Source: Apteryx mantelli (lineage: Eukaryota > Chordata > Aves > Apterygiformes > Apterygidae). Taken from it: 64,000 bases of DNA. The stretch covers positions 8,263,501-8,327,500 of the forward strand of contig NC_089981.1 in NCBI RefSeq assembly GCF_036417845.1. Direction: 5' to 3'. Both the position numbers and the translations under genes were made by a program. The notes beneath the pieces are model-generated. The model was not told the origin of the DNA. It saw only the letters and a list, made by a program, of their open reading frames with translations, and made no database searches. Of the stretch, positions 1 to 10,760 are shown piece by piece (the stretch's first letter is position 1; each line of letters begins with the position of its first letter).

Positions 1-869
1 TTAAGCCTTGTTTGTCAGTTGACAGGGACAGACCAGGGTTCACTGAATTTGCTAGGATACTTATGTCATCAGTTTCACTAGTAAAAAGTAGTAAGGGCAG
101 GGAATGAGATGGGCATGTCCTATAATCACACTTATCTTAAGATGGGATGAATTGTCCTTTGAAGGTGATATTGCTCCCTTTGTCTGCAGAGGGAGCCCAG
201 AATAGGTGTTGACAAGACCCCTAACCAACGGTAGGGGAAATTAATTCACAGAGAGATTCCTCATTACAGTGCATCTGCTGAGACTCCTGATTAAGGCCTG
301 GTGTCTTGCAGGAGATCTAATTTACAGACATTAAACTGCATCGAGAGTCCTAAATACACCAAGTACTTCAGTAACACCATTTTTCTGAAAAAAGAATTCC
401 AAAGCGGCAAGCTGAGTGTTAGAATATCACATTTGATACTGAAGTTGTTTCTCAGCGTGTCACTCCACTAATGTTTCACAACCCCCAGGCTGCAGATCAG
501 CTGCAACATATAGGCAAAAGAATGAGCTGTTGCTCTAAAGGCAGTACTGAATTGCATAGTTCTGCAAACATCGAAGCAAAGAACATTTATCTGGGCATTT
601 ATCTGGAGCAGGGAGGGGCTCTATTGCAAGTGTGAAGTCCTAAAGTTTTTCTATTTAGATAAATCTTCTGATTTGTTTCAGTAAGATGTCTTTGAAGTGA
701 AGAAGGAAGCTACTCACTATTATGAAGGTACATGAAATGTTTGTAGCTTTTGAAATAAGAGTTTATTTCTGGGGTCAATACGGCCTAAAATATCTCACAC
801 CTTCATGCAAGGAAGGTAGGCCTATTTCTTCATTTTAGAGATCAAAAAGATCATTTTCAATCTGCAGAT

Positions 870-945
870 AGAATCATAGAATAAATTCGATTGGGAAGGA
901 TTTCTGGAGGTCATCAAGTCCAACTTCCTCCTCAAAGTGCTGAGT
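870..945 (-). mobile_element. Short antisense CR1 3' end remnant
   Basis: The stretch reads as the reverse complement of a CR1 3' terminus: AATCATAGAAT, then a diverged version of the usual GGTTGGAAGGGACCTCTGGAG block, then CATCAAGTCCAAC. It is more diverged than the CR1 starting directly after it in the opposite orientation, so it is probably an older fragment into or beside which the younger element landed. The same junction exists in copy B at about 41192-41267. Confidence 0.6.
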
Positions 946-2453
946 TATGAGTGCTGAGGGAGCTGGTGGACGTTATTGCTAAGCCACTCTCCATCATCTT
1001 TGAAAGGTCATGGAGAACAGGAGAGGTGCCTGAAGACTGGGAGAAAGCCAATGTCACCCGAGTCTTCAAAACGGGCAAGAAGGAGGACTCAGGCAACTAC
1101 AGGCCAGTCAGCCTCACCTGCATCCCTGGAAAGGTGATGGAGCAGCTCATGCTGGAGGCCATCTCCAAGCATGTGGAGGACAAGAAGGTGATCAGCAGTA
1201 GTGAGCATTGCTTCACCAAGGGGAAATCATGCCTAACCAATCTGATAGCCTTCTATGATGGAATGACTGGCTGGGTGGATGAGGGGAGAGCAGTGGATGT
1301 TGTCTCCCTTGACTTGAGGAAGGCTTTTGACACTGTCTCCCATAGCATCCTCATAGATAAGCTCAGGAAGTGTGGGTTAGATGAGTGGACAGTGAGGTGG
1401 ATTGAGAACTGGCTGAATGGCAGAGCTCAGAGGGTTGTGATCAGTGGTGCAGAGTCTAGTTGGAGGCCTGTAGCTAGCGGTGTCCCCCAGGGGTCAGTCC
1501 TGGCTCCAGTCTTGTTCAACTTCTTCATCAATGACCTGGATGAAGGCACAGAGTGCACCCTCAGCAAGTTTGCTGAAGATACAAAAACGGGAGGAGTGGC
1601 CGATACACCAGAGGGCTGTGCTGCCATTGAGAGAGACCTGGACAGGCTGGAGAGGTGGGCAGAGAGGAACCTCCTGAAGCTCAACAAAGGCAAGTGCAGG
1701 GTCCTGCACCTAGGGAGGGATATCGCCATGCAGCAGTACAGGTTGGGGGCTGACCTGCTGGAAAGCAGCTCTGTGGAGAAGGATCTGGGAGTGCTGGTGG
1801 ACACCAAGTTAAGCATGAGGCAGCAATGTGCCCTTGTGGCCAAGAAGGCCAATGGTATGCTGGGGTGCATCAGGAAGAGTGTTGCCAGCAGGTCGAGGGA
1901 GGTGATCCTCCCCCTCTACTCAGCCCTGCTGAGGCCACATCTGGAGTACTGTGTCCGGTTCTGGGCTCCCCAGTACAAGAGGGATGTGGCACTACTGGAG
2001 CAAGTCCAGCAAAGGGCTACAAAGATGATTAGGGGATTGGAGCATCTCTCTTATGAGGAAAGGCTGAGAGAGCTGGGCCTGTTTAGCTTGGAGAAGAGAA
2101 GGCTGAGAGGAGATCTTATTAACGTGTACAAGTATCTGAAGGGAGGGTGTCAAGAGGATGGAGCCAGACTCTTTTCTGTGGTGCCCAGTGACAGGATGCG
2201 AGGCAACGGGCACAAACTGAAACACAGACAGTTCCATCTGAACATGAGGAAAAACTTCTTCGCTATGAGGGTGACAGAGCACTGGAACAGGTTGTCCAGA
2301 GAGGTTGTGCAGTCTCCTTCTCTGGAGATATTCAAAATCTGCCTGGACGTAATCCTGTGCAAGGTGCTCTAGGTGACCCTGCTTGAGCAGGGGGGTTGGA
2401 CTAGATGATCTCCAGAGGTCCCTTCCAACCTCAACTATTCTGTGATTCTGTGA
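946..2453 (+). mobile_element. CR1 LINE, 5'-truncated, reverse transcriptase part (copy A)
   Basis: An open frame from about 951 to 2372 encodes 473 residues of a non-LTR retrotransposon reverse transcriptase: NYRPVSL near residue 50, [18 protein letters not shown] near 114-131, GVPQGSVL near 177, FAED at 207-210 (1569-1580), then the C-terminal thumb region ending in HWNRL and EIFK. The first codon is GTG and marks a 5' truncation rather than a start. The endonuclease domain and the front of the RT are missing. The 3' end carries the CR1 hallmark CTCAACTATTCTGTG followed by a second octamer, with no poly(A). CR1 elements typically have FADD at the active-site box; this copy has FAED. It is a dead copy. 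Copy B at 41268-42775 is the duplicate of this insertion. Confidence 0.93.
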
Positions 2454-5400
2454 AAGCAGGTTCAGTCAGATCAGATTGCTCCGGCCCGATCCCATTGAAC
2501 TTTAAATGTCAGCACAGATGGAGATTGTACAAATTTGCACCTAATCCAGTGTTTGATCACTCACGTTGGGGCAGGAGAGGGAAATTTCCTCCTTCAGTTT
2601 CCCAAGTAGTCCATGGAAGAGAGCAACCTGTTGATAACAAGCTCATTGAAGCCCTTTTCTGAGAATTAACTGGGCTAGTTGCTGTGCTTCAGGGCAGAAA
2701 AGGTTGGGTAGGTTGGAGATAAACAGCAGCCAACTATGCAAAGATGACTCAGTGTGTAAAGGCAGTCTGGTCTTTTGTGCATCTAAGCAGGGTAAGCATT
2801 TTGCTCACTTAAACTGTGTACCTAACCATTATAGGCTGGTTTTAATCCTGCTGTCTGCATCTTGAAATGGGCAAGTACTTCTGAAGATTTGGCTCACGGG
2901 GGGAATAAACTGGCTTGGTATCTGCAGTATCTACTCTTCTAATTTTGCTACCATTGTAAAGTAACAAGAACTTATTCCTGCTTTTCATCTCCACATATCA
3001 GCAATCCACTTGAGGCAACTGAGTGAACTGGTAGTTATTTTAAGGACATTGGACATAATTTGAAAGTTAAACAAGCTGCAGTGTTGTTTCACTTAAAAGA
3101 ATGACGGAATAAGATGGTGACTTACCAACTACATGTCTGCCATCAATGTGATTTTGAGAATAAACGACCAATCATTTCTGGGAGAGGAGAAAGTTGGGAA
3201 AGGCTTTGGAATCCTTTTATCAATTCAACTAAGCTAGCTCTAAGGATAGGTGTTCTATCACTAGTAGATGTTTCATCCCTTCTGGCTGAGTTTACAAATG
3301 CTGTCCCTCAGTTGGCAGAAGGAGTTGAAATCTTTATTGAGCTGAAAGTGACAGAATTAATCTCAGACAGGCGAGAGGTTCCTGCCTCTGCATAAGGTTC
3401 ACAGTCAAAGGGGAATGGAAAGAGGTCTTGCGGATTCCCTTTGCATTTCACTGCAAGCCTGTTAGGGCTGTTATTTCCCCTGACTTCCTCTCCTTAAAGC
3501 TGTGCATAACTCCAGCAAAGATTGTGACCCTATGATCATCTATGGCACCCTAAAGAAGGATTTTACATGTCTCAGGAAAATATAGTCGTTTGGTCCTGCC
3601 AGTTGTCAATTTTCTGTTGCTGCAGAGGCTGAAGCTCATGGGCCAATGTGTAGAGGAATAAAATGTTGTTGTTGTTGACACCTTCCATAAGCTATGGTCC
3701 CGCTGTTGCCTGCTAGCATCCAGCACCCGGAAGAGAAATCAGAAAAATCATGGCGTTCTTCCCCAAAACATTAAAAAAAAAACCAAACAGTTTTTAAATT
3801 ATAAGCCTTAGCTTGAACTGGCCATGTGCCCTAACCCCTCAGCAGTTTCAGTATGAAGGGGGTCAGTGGGCCCCATCTGTCTTTCTACCTGCCCCACCCC
3901 AGGTGAGACAGAACAACCTCTGAAGGTGCCTGTCCCTCTCTGTTGACAAGGGAGCTGAGCTAGACAACTGTCCTTCACTGCATGAAGAATTTAGACTGCT
4001 ACAAATAGGTGGGGCTGGTCCCACCTTTAGCTGTGTCCACAGAGTGTGAATGCTGGGTGAGGGACATGCTGGCCCAGGCCTGAGGGACACTATCCCTCTA
4101 AGCCTTGAGAATCAGGATTTATCCCAGTTCCGTCCTGCTGGCTGCCATCCACATAACCCACCACGGTGAGGAGAAGACACTGAGACGTCCGCAGTGTACT
4201 GGTGCATGCCTGTGAAATGGGAACCCACTCTGCCACCCCCTGCATAGAGCAGAGGACATTCGGGGAACCAGAGCATTTCTGACATTGTCCCACGGTTTGG
4301 TCCGTAGATGTGCCACTCTCCTGTGCAGGGAACACCTTCTTATCTTGAATCACGCTTAAGCCATGTTAAGGTGCAACACAAGTGCAAGCAAGTGTTTATA
4401 GGGAACATGAAGCGAAGGAAGAAAAAAGAAAGTGCTTTAATTACTTTCAGAGTGCATTACACAGATGTCTTTCTCCCTCACGCAGCTCATTTGCTCTTTT
4501 CCTCCTGGCAAGGTAGGAGTCAGGGTCCCGTGGCTCCTCGTGGCTCCTTCGTCCTTGTGGAGAACCTTAGCTGCTAGAACTAACCTCCCTGTGGCAGCTG
4601 TGACTGGCTCTGAGATGATTTAATCTTCCATATTCACATTTCTTCTCTTCCCTCCTGCAGGAGTAGCTGCTCCAGCTATTCCCTTGGAATACATGTTTCC
4701 TCCTTTGCCTGGGCCTGTAGATGTGCCCTGTTGTGCTAGGAGTTATCCTGCGTACAAGAATTATTCCCAAACAGCTCTTTTTTTTCATTGACACATAAAA
4801 TTGTGCCCCCCAATGCTTTCTTTGGTGGCGACAATTTCCTACGGTGAGCAATTTATCTTTCACTTGGATCTTTGATTCTCTATTAGTCTAAACAGTAAAA
4901 TGCAAAATCTGAGGCAGAGATGAAGGGCAGAGGGGATGGCTAGGAAGGAGGGCATTAGGGATAGGTGAACTACTGCAGAAAGGCAGAGAGTTGCTGCACT
5001 GGAATGGGAAGGGGAGAAGCTTCTCCTCATATCACCTGCATCAGCAAATGACCCAGCCAGCATCTAAGATCAGCAGTTTAATTGCTAACCCATGGATTCA
5101 GCATATGACAATGCAGTACTCCTAAGAAGGCATTTACTCCAAAGTAAAGGGGAAGGAAGCCTTTGGTACAATTGCTTCCAGCAGCAGGGGACCAACAGCC
5201 TTGCAGACACCTTGGGCCATCGTTTCCTAGCAGAGCAGACTGCAGAGTAGATGGAGTTTGTCTGACGGAAAGTTTACACCTGGGAGAGCTCAGACTAATG
5301 GGATGCTCTGCCTGGAACACATTTTAATATTTTTGATAGCATTCATTTATTTATTTGCTGGTGTCTCAGCAGTGCTTGGAAGCCCCAGTCCTGGGCCTGT

Positions 5401-5615
5401 GCTATTCAAGAAGAGAACATAAAGGGAATCCCTGCTAGTCACAGAGTTTACAATGCCATTCCAATCAAAACATGAACTTTCAGGGTCTTCCTAATTACTG
5501 CAACAGCTAAAACCAAGCTTTTCTTCAAAAGGGAGCTTTCAGTAAATTTTCCAAAATGGAATTATAGTGAGAGAGACTTGATTTTCTCAGCTCCTGAGAA
5601 AATGTTACCACAGTT
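2454..5615. other. Intergenic sequence inside duplication copy A
   Basis: No gene is seen. The open frames here are short, have no recognisable motif, and are reproduced in copy B only because the DNA is duplicated. A (GTT)n run lies near 3666. The junction at 3638/3639 marks where 5.86 kb present in copy B is absent. Confidence 0.7.
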
Positions 5616-6551
5616 CTACACCTCACCCTTTTCACTCCAGACTTTTCTATTCCATAGTTTTCTCATGGCACTTTTCATCTCCTCATTTCTCAGTGTGTAG
5701 ATGAGTGGGTTCAGCATGGGCGTGATGACAGTGTAAAACACAGCTACGCTCTTGTCCTCCGAGAGATTGCTGGATGGGCGTATGTAGGTGAAAGTGGATG
5801 GCCCAAAGAAGAGAATCACCACAGTAATGTGGGACCCACAGGTGGAGAGGGCTTTGTACCGCCCTTCGGACGTTCGCCTTTTCAAGGATAACAAAATGAC
5901 AATGTAGGATGTGACCAGGATGAAGAAAGAGACCAAACAAATCATTCCACCATTGGCAACGACAATGATGCCCGCAACATATGTGTCTGTACAGGCCAGT
6001 TGTAGTAGGGGATGGACATCACAGAAGTAGTGGTCAATTTTGTTGGGACCGCAAAAAGGGAGGCTAACGGTTACGAGGGTCTGCACCAGGGAGTGCACAA
6101 AGCCCCCCACCCATGAACCCATCACCATCCAGCCACACACACGCCTGGTCATGAGGGTGGTGTAGTGCAGGGGTCTGCATATGGCAAAGTAGCGATCATA
6201 GGCCATCACTGTGAGGATGAAGACCTCAGCGCCGCCGAAGAAATGTACTCCAAAAAGCTGTGCCATGCAACCCCCAAAGGAAATGGTTTTCTTCTCAACA
6301 AGGAAGTCAACAATCATTTTGGGAGCTGAGACAGAAGAGAAGCAAATATCTGCAATGGACAGGTGGCAGAGAAAGAAATACATGGGGGAGTTCAGACGTT
6401 GACTGCTAACTACAGTGACAACGATGAGCAGATTTCCTGCCACAATAACAATATAGAAGAACAAAAACACCACAAAACATATTTTCTGCACCCCTTGGTT
6501 CTTTGAAAGGCCCAGAAGAATGAATTCCTTCACACTGCTTACATTCTCCAT
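5616..6551 (-). CDS. Olfactory receptor, class II, OR4-like (copy A), intact
   Basis: This encodes a seven-transmembrane odorant receptor for the cilia membrane of olfactory neurons, expected to couple to Golf. The frame stays open upstream to an ATG at 6731, but the start chosen is the ATG at 6551: it gives 311 residues, the normal family length, and the usual N-terminus [10 protein letters not shown] with a glycosylation site at Asn3. Visible family motifs are GN at 39-40, PMYFF 56-60, MAYDRY 116-121, SY at 215-216, KALSTCGSH 233-241 and [15 protein letters not shown] 278-292, with the conserved extracellular cysteines at 95, 177 and 187. A good splice acceptor (pyrimidine run then CAG at 6597-6595) sits about 45 bases upstream, as expected if a 5' noncoding exon exists. 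The TM6 block and RPSS segment resemble family OR4. Its paralogue is at 52094-53029; both are free of stops. Confidence 0.92.
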   Translation of the reverse strand: MENVSSVKEFILLGLSKNQGVQKICFVVFLFFYIVIVAGNLLIVVTVVSSQRLNSPMYFFLCHLSIADICFSSVSAPKMIVDFLVEKKTISFGGCMAQLFGVHFFGGAEVFILTVMAYDRYFAICRPLHYTTLMTRRVCGWMVMGSWVGGFVHSLVQTLVTVSLPFCGPNKIDHYFCDVHPLLQLACTDTYVAGIIVVANGGMICLVSFFILVTSYIVILLSLKRRTSEGRYKALSTCGSHITVVILFFGPSTFTYIRPSSNLSEDKSVAVFYTVITPMLNPLIYTLRNEEMKSAMRKLWNRKVWSEKGEV

Positions 6552-9500
6552 GTTGGTCAGTCGGGTGGCAATATGCAATATACAGCTTATACCCCTGGGA
6601 AAATAAAGACAGACACATGATTCATCAGCATTTTTTTCATTATTAATAATGAGTTCTATTTCAGAAGTAGATACAAACCAAGAAAGATATAGCATTAGTA
6701 TTAAGCTTATGAAGCGTTTAGTTTCTGTCATGTATTTTTTTTTAACGGCTATTTAATTCTCCGCAGTACAAAGCTTCTGCCATGGCTTTGGTGGCACGGA
6801 GATAGGTGCACTCTGTGATATGTTCCTTAATCCTGGTCCTCCAGGATTTTGAAGGACTGGCTCCATGGCCGATAGCCTTCCATGCACTAAGGACAAGGCC
6901 AGAGTGTTCACCTTGGGCACTACAAGGCAGATAATGCAGCATGTTTGCCCTCAGGGGAGACAAAGTCCCTGACAGCAATCTTTGTAAAATGGGTGTCTTT
7001 AAGAATACCTGGAAATATTGCTCAGAATGATGATTTGCTTTATAAGTACCCACGATCTTTGAATTCTTGTTTAGAAGGGAAATGTACCCACAGGCAGAGA
7101 AAAGAACTCTCTTGTGTATATACATTTGGAAACATAAATATGAAATGTCACAGGCTGAAAAACGAGTTCTGGGAAGGTTATCTATCATGGAGGGGAAAAA
7201 AATTGCACATATGACTTAATGTAGTATTTCACATTGTTCTAAATCTCAGCATTGTTTCTATCAGAGGAAGGAAGAATGAAAGACTCTTGTGAGATCTTCT
7301 GTCCCAGCACTGTACTGATTTTACCCAGTATGATTTTTGATACGCTCTGCGTGATCCTTTCAAGGGTTAACTTAGCTTAATGAAGCTAATCTAACTAAAC
7401 TCCTTCAACAGCCAGTATAAGTCTGATTCATAGGCTGATTCAGAATGACTAAATTAGGGTCCTTTGCAGAACCCTTTTTTCCTCCACTCACTATGAGGAG
7501 CTTAAGCAAATTAGCACCACCAGGTTAGAATGACCTTTAGAGAATAATCCCTTTTGGTGCCTGAAAGTAGCTCAGAGCTTTTTGTAATGCCATCCACCTG
7601 TTTTAGGTTATGGCTGAGCTCCTTGTCCCTAGGCATTTCTACATCCATACAGTTTCTCATTCGAGACAAGGTCACATTCCAGCATAAACATGAGACTTCT
7701 TTGCTTCACCCTGTGTTCCAGCTACAACCCATAGAGCATTACATGTCACTAATAAATGAGTAGCCTACATCTTTAGAAAGAGTGTAACGTTTCTAGCTTG
7801 CCATTATGCACCCAGACCACCAGAATTCCCTTGCTCAAAGAAGTCTGGGAACCACCAGATGAAACTCTTCACAGAGAGTTTAAGGTCAGCCAAAAGCAGG
7901 CACTCTTTTAATAAAAATATCCACTGTATGGGCTTCCTTCTAGCATCAAAACATTCCCCGTCAGCTGGTGTTTTAAGTCCTGCAGAATTACATCACAACC
8001 AGGTCTTCTCATTTGTCTTGGTGATCTGTGAGCAAATCGGCAGAATGATTCAGTTAATCCAAGTTATCTACCAACTACTTCAATCTGCAGCATAATCAGA
8101 AATTCTCGTGCAGGCACAAAGTGATCAAGCATCCACAGGAAACACTGAAACTGAGAAAACCCAAGATTACTTTCAAACCCACAAAGTGAAGCCGAGAGAG
8201 GAAGTGGGCAAAGTTAGGGACTTTTCCTATGCTTACAGTTGTACTTACACTAGATGAAAGTTTTTCAAGCAGAAGGGTAAACTTTACATGAATGGTTCCC
8301 CTTCAGATATTTCTACAAGGAGAAGGATCAGTAAGTACAACGGGAGGTCAGTTTCTCCCTCGTCTTACCAAGTCGTGATCCTTTCTACCCCTCTTCCTTC
8401 TACTGAGCAATGACATAGACTTCTCAACAAAATAAATGACAGGGATGAAATGAGCACACCTTTATGGCTGTGCAGTACCCAGTCGAAAAGAAATAGCCGG
8501 GCTCCATCCAAGCCAGAGCATGACTGGAAGCATACCACAGCAATCGCAGGGCCATATTTAGGCAGTCAGAAAGGAGTGACCAAGAGAGAAATGGTCAGGG
8601 GAAACTATGTGCCTGAATACCAGCAGATGGCAAATTCCTGAGCTAAAAACAAGGTGTGTATCTACAAAAGGACCGATTCACAATTCAGACAGCTCGGTTA
8701 TGTACCTTGCTTGATAAGGTCCTTTCCATCACCACCAAACTGCATTTAACAAACTCTCTCATCTGTCTGATCTCATCTCATCGCCTTAAGTCATGTAGGC
8801 ACCTGTACCTAAGCTAGGCATATTACACCTGACCAGTCTACTTGTAGATGTGATGAATCATGTGCTGCCGGTACCCGTTTCTTACTGTTGACTCCAAGAG
8901 GATTACTAGAATGACTAATTCAGTAGAGGATTGCCACCAGTTATGGCTTATCTCTTCAAGTGCCTTTGCAGGGGTAGACCTGAGCTATATGACATAATGC
9001 AATCAGCTGCAAAATAAAATGAATCTCATGTGTACTCTTAACATCTCAAAAAGGGTGAGAAATTGCACCATCTCCTTACTGCATGCATTCTTGCCTAAAA
9101 TCTCAGGTGGTTATGGGAAACAAAAGAATAATTTCGAAGCAATAGAATCTGCGGCTGTAGAACTAGCTCTGCATATGATTCTAGCCAAAGATAACTAGAG
9201 ACAGTTGATAACTTCAGTGGAAGTTCCTTTCTGTATTATCACATTTGTTCAAGAAGAAAGGAAAGGGAAGAGGAAAGCAAAGCAAAGCAAAGCAAAGTGA
9301 AGCAAAGCGAGAAGCCAGAGAAGCTGCAAAACTTACCTCGCCTGTGTTTAGAGATCTAATATTTTGTGTAAGGGCTGTACAGCTTTATCTCCTCAACTTC
9401 TGTCTCCCCTGGTATGAATGTGTTAGAGCACAGCACCTTTAAAGAACATAGAATGGCTTCTGGAAATCTTCCAAAACTTGCTTAGGAGGTGGCTGTTAGT

Positions 9501-10760
9501 GTATAATCCAACCCCATCTAATTTATTACTTGCTTTCATGTGTCACAAGTGTATCTTGATGTTTCCTGCCTGTGTGAGAAGTGGTTTAATAGGCTGTGTG
9601 GATGATGTGACCTGGGTGTCCTGAATGATGCTTTCATATCCCAGCAGCTGCACAAAGGGCTGAGAAGAAAACCGTTTAAGTACCAACCTTTAACCCTCTC
9701 CCAGGAAATCTTCCACCTGAAGGGCTCTTGGGGCTGGAGAAGGGAGGTGTGGAGGCTTGGTGAAGGGAAGGCGTGAAAGAAAGGGGCAAAGGAGGAGAAT
9801 GAGTTCTGTCTTGACTGAAAAGTTTAAGTAAATATATTTTAAAGAAACAGTTGTCAGTCAATGCTTTTATAATGATATCACAAAGGCATTTCAGGGTTTC
9901 TCCATTAGAATTAACACTCAAAGGAGTAGCTGAGTATTCAGCTGGACAAGCATATGCATGGACCTATCCAGCTAACACTTCTTGGAGTTCTTCCTTACTC
10001 CAAGCTGATAGTTGTATGGATTTCCCATGTGTAAAGGGCCATTAGGTCCACTGCTCTGGCTTCCTAGCATTGTGAATGCTAAAACAGTCCATTTGTAATC
10101 TAGATATTTTCTCTCCTTTTTTCACTTCTGTGTATTCCAAAAAACATGTAAAAGAGAAATCTTCATTAAAGGAAAAAAAGAAAGAAACCTCAAGCTGTAG
10201 GAAGTGTCACCATCCTCCAGGGATGGTCAAGAATTCCTATCACAGGAGTCTTTTAAGGACAGGTTGGGCTCATTTCTCTCAGGAGTGGTTACGATGAAGT
10301 TTTTATAGGGGCAGAAGATGTCCTGGGTGACCTCTTGATGACCCTCCAAGTCCTATCTCACCAGAAATTTCATCGCTGGAAATCCAGTGAATAAAGCCTC
10401 TTTGCAAGAATTTGCATGTTTTAACAGAGGTCAGTGAATTACCAAGTCAACCAAAAAAATCCTTCATTTACGAATTGGGAAACTGAGGGAGGAAGTCACC
10501 TATTTAATGCCGATGGAAGTCAGCGAATTTAACCCTGACTTAGTCACTCTAGGTTCTTCTGTGGAAAAAAATGAATGTCTCTGGAGGCAGATGCATCTGA
10601 TCTACCTCAGAACTGATTTTAGGATGCGATTAGGTGTGAAATAGACATCTAGCTTTTAAACAAAGTAACTTAGGGCGGACAAATCTCACTGTCGTGATGG
10701 GCCCCATCTTTCTTAACCTGAGCAGCTGCAGTCAAAGGTGAACCTATGAAATGAAACCAA
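6552..10760. other. Noncoding flank upstream of the copy A receptor
   Basis: No gene is recognised. The stretch is nearly identical to 53030-57255. It contains an AAAGC microsatellite near 9273-9309 and several AT-rich tracts. A noncoding first exon of the receptor could lie here, but nothing in the sequence pins it down. Confidence 0.6.
9273..9309. repeat. (AAAGC)n microsatellite
   Basis: About six near-perfect AAAGC units in a purine-only stretch. The equivalent place in copy B (about 55741-55803) has GGAAAA-type units with only scattered AAAGC, so the locus changed after duplication. Confidence 0.8.

Larger units (their letters stand above)
1..3638 (+). repeat. Segmental duplication, copy A, left arm (matches 40278-44240)
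   Basis: This block reads almost base for base like 40278-44240 in the same orientation, including the embedded CR1 and its flanks, so the CR1 was present before the duplication. Copy A lacks about 45 bases after position 128 and about 268 bases near 3575 that copy B has. The window starts inside the block, so its left edge is unknown. The right edge of the arm is sharp: after 3638 the A sequence continues as the sequence found at 50098 in copy B. Confidence 0.93.
3639..10760 (+). repeat. Segmental duplication, copy A, middle arm (matches 50098-57255)
   Basis: The block is collinear with 50098-57255 and includes the receptor gene at 5616-6551. Small length differences are visible: a 20-base tandem doubling in B near 51264-51298 (GCCCCCCAATGCTTTCTTT), 12 bases near 54446 missing from A, and different expansions of an AAAGC-type microsatellite. 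The arm ends at 10760. Beyond that A stops matching 57256 and instead matches 63228 in reverse orientation. Confidence 0.93.

Noticed and set aside
1427-1870. 147-codon antisense frame, repeated at 41749-42192
   Set aside because: It is the shadow of the CR1 reverse transcriptase frame.
4090-4353. 87-codon minus-strand frame that is also present at 50549-50812
   Set aside because: Conservation is explained by recent duplication of the whole block; no motif, and flanks are equally conserved.
5616-6731. Extended 371-codon reading of the olfactory receptor
   Set aside because: The extra 60 residues precede the family-standard MENVSS start and cross a likely splice acceptor.
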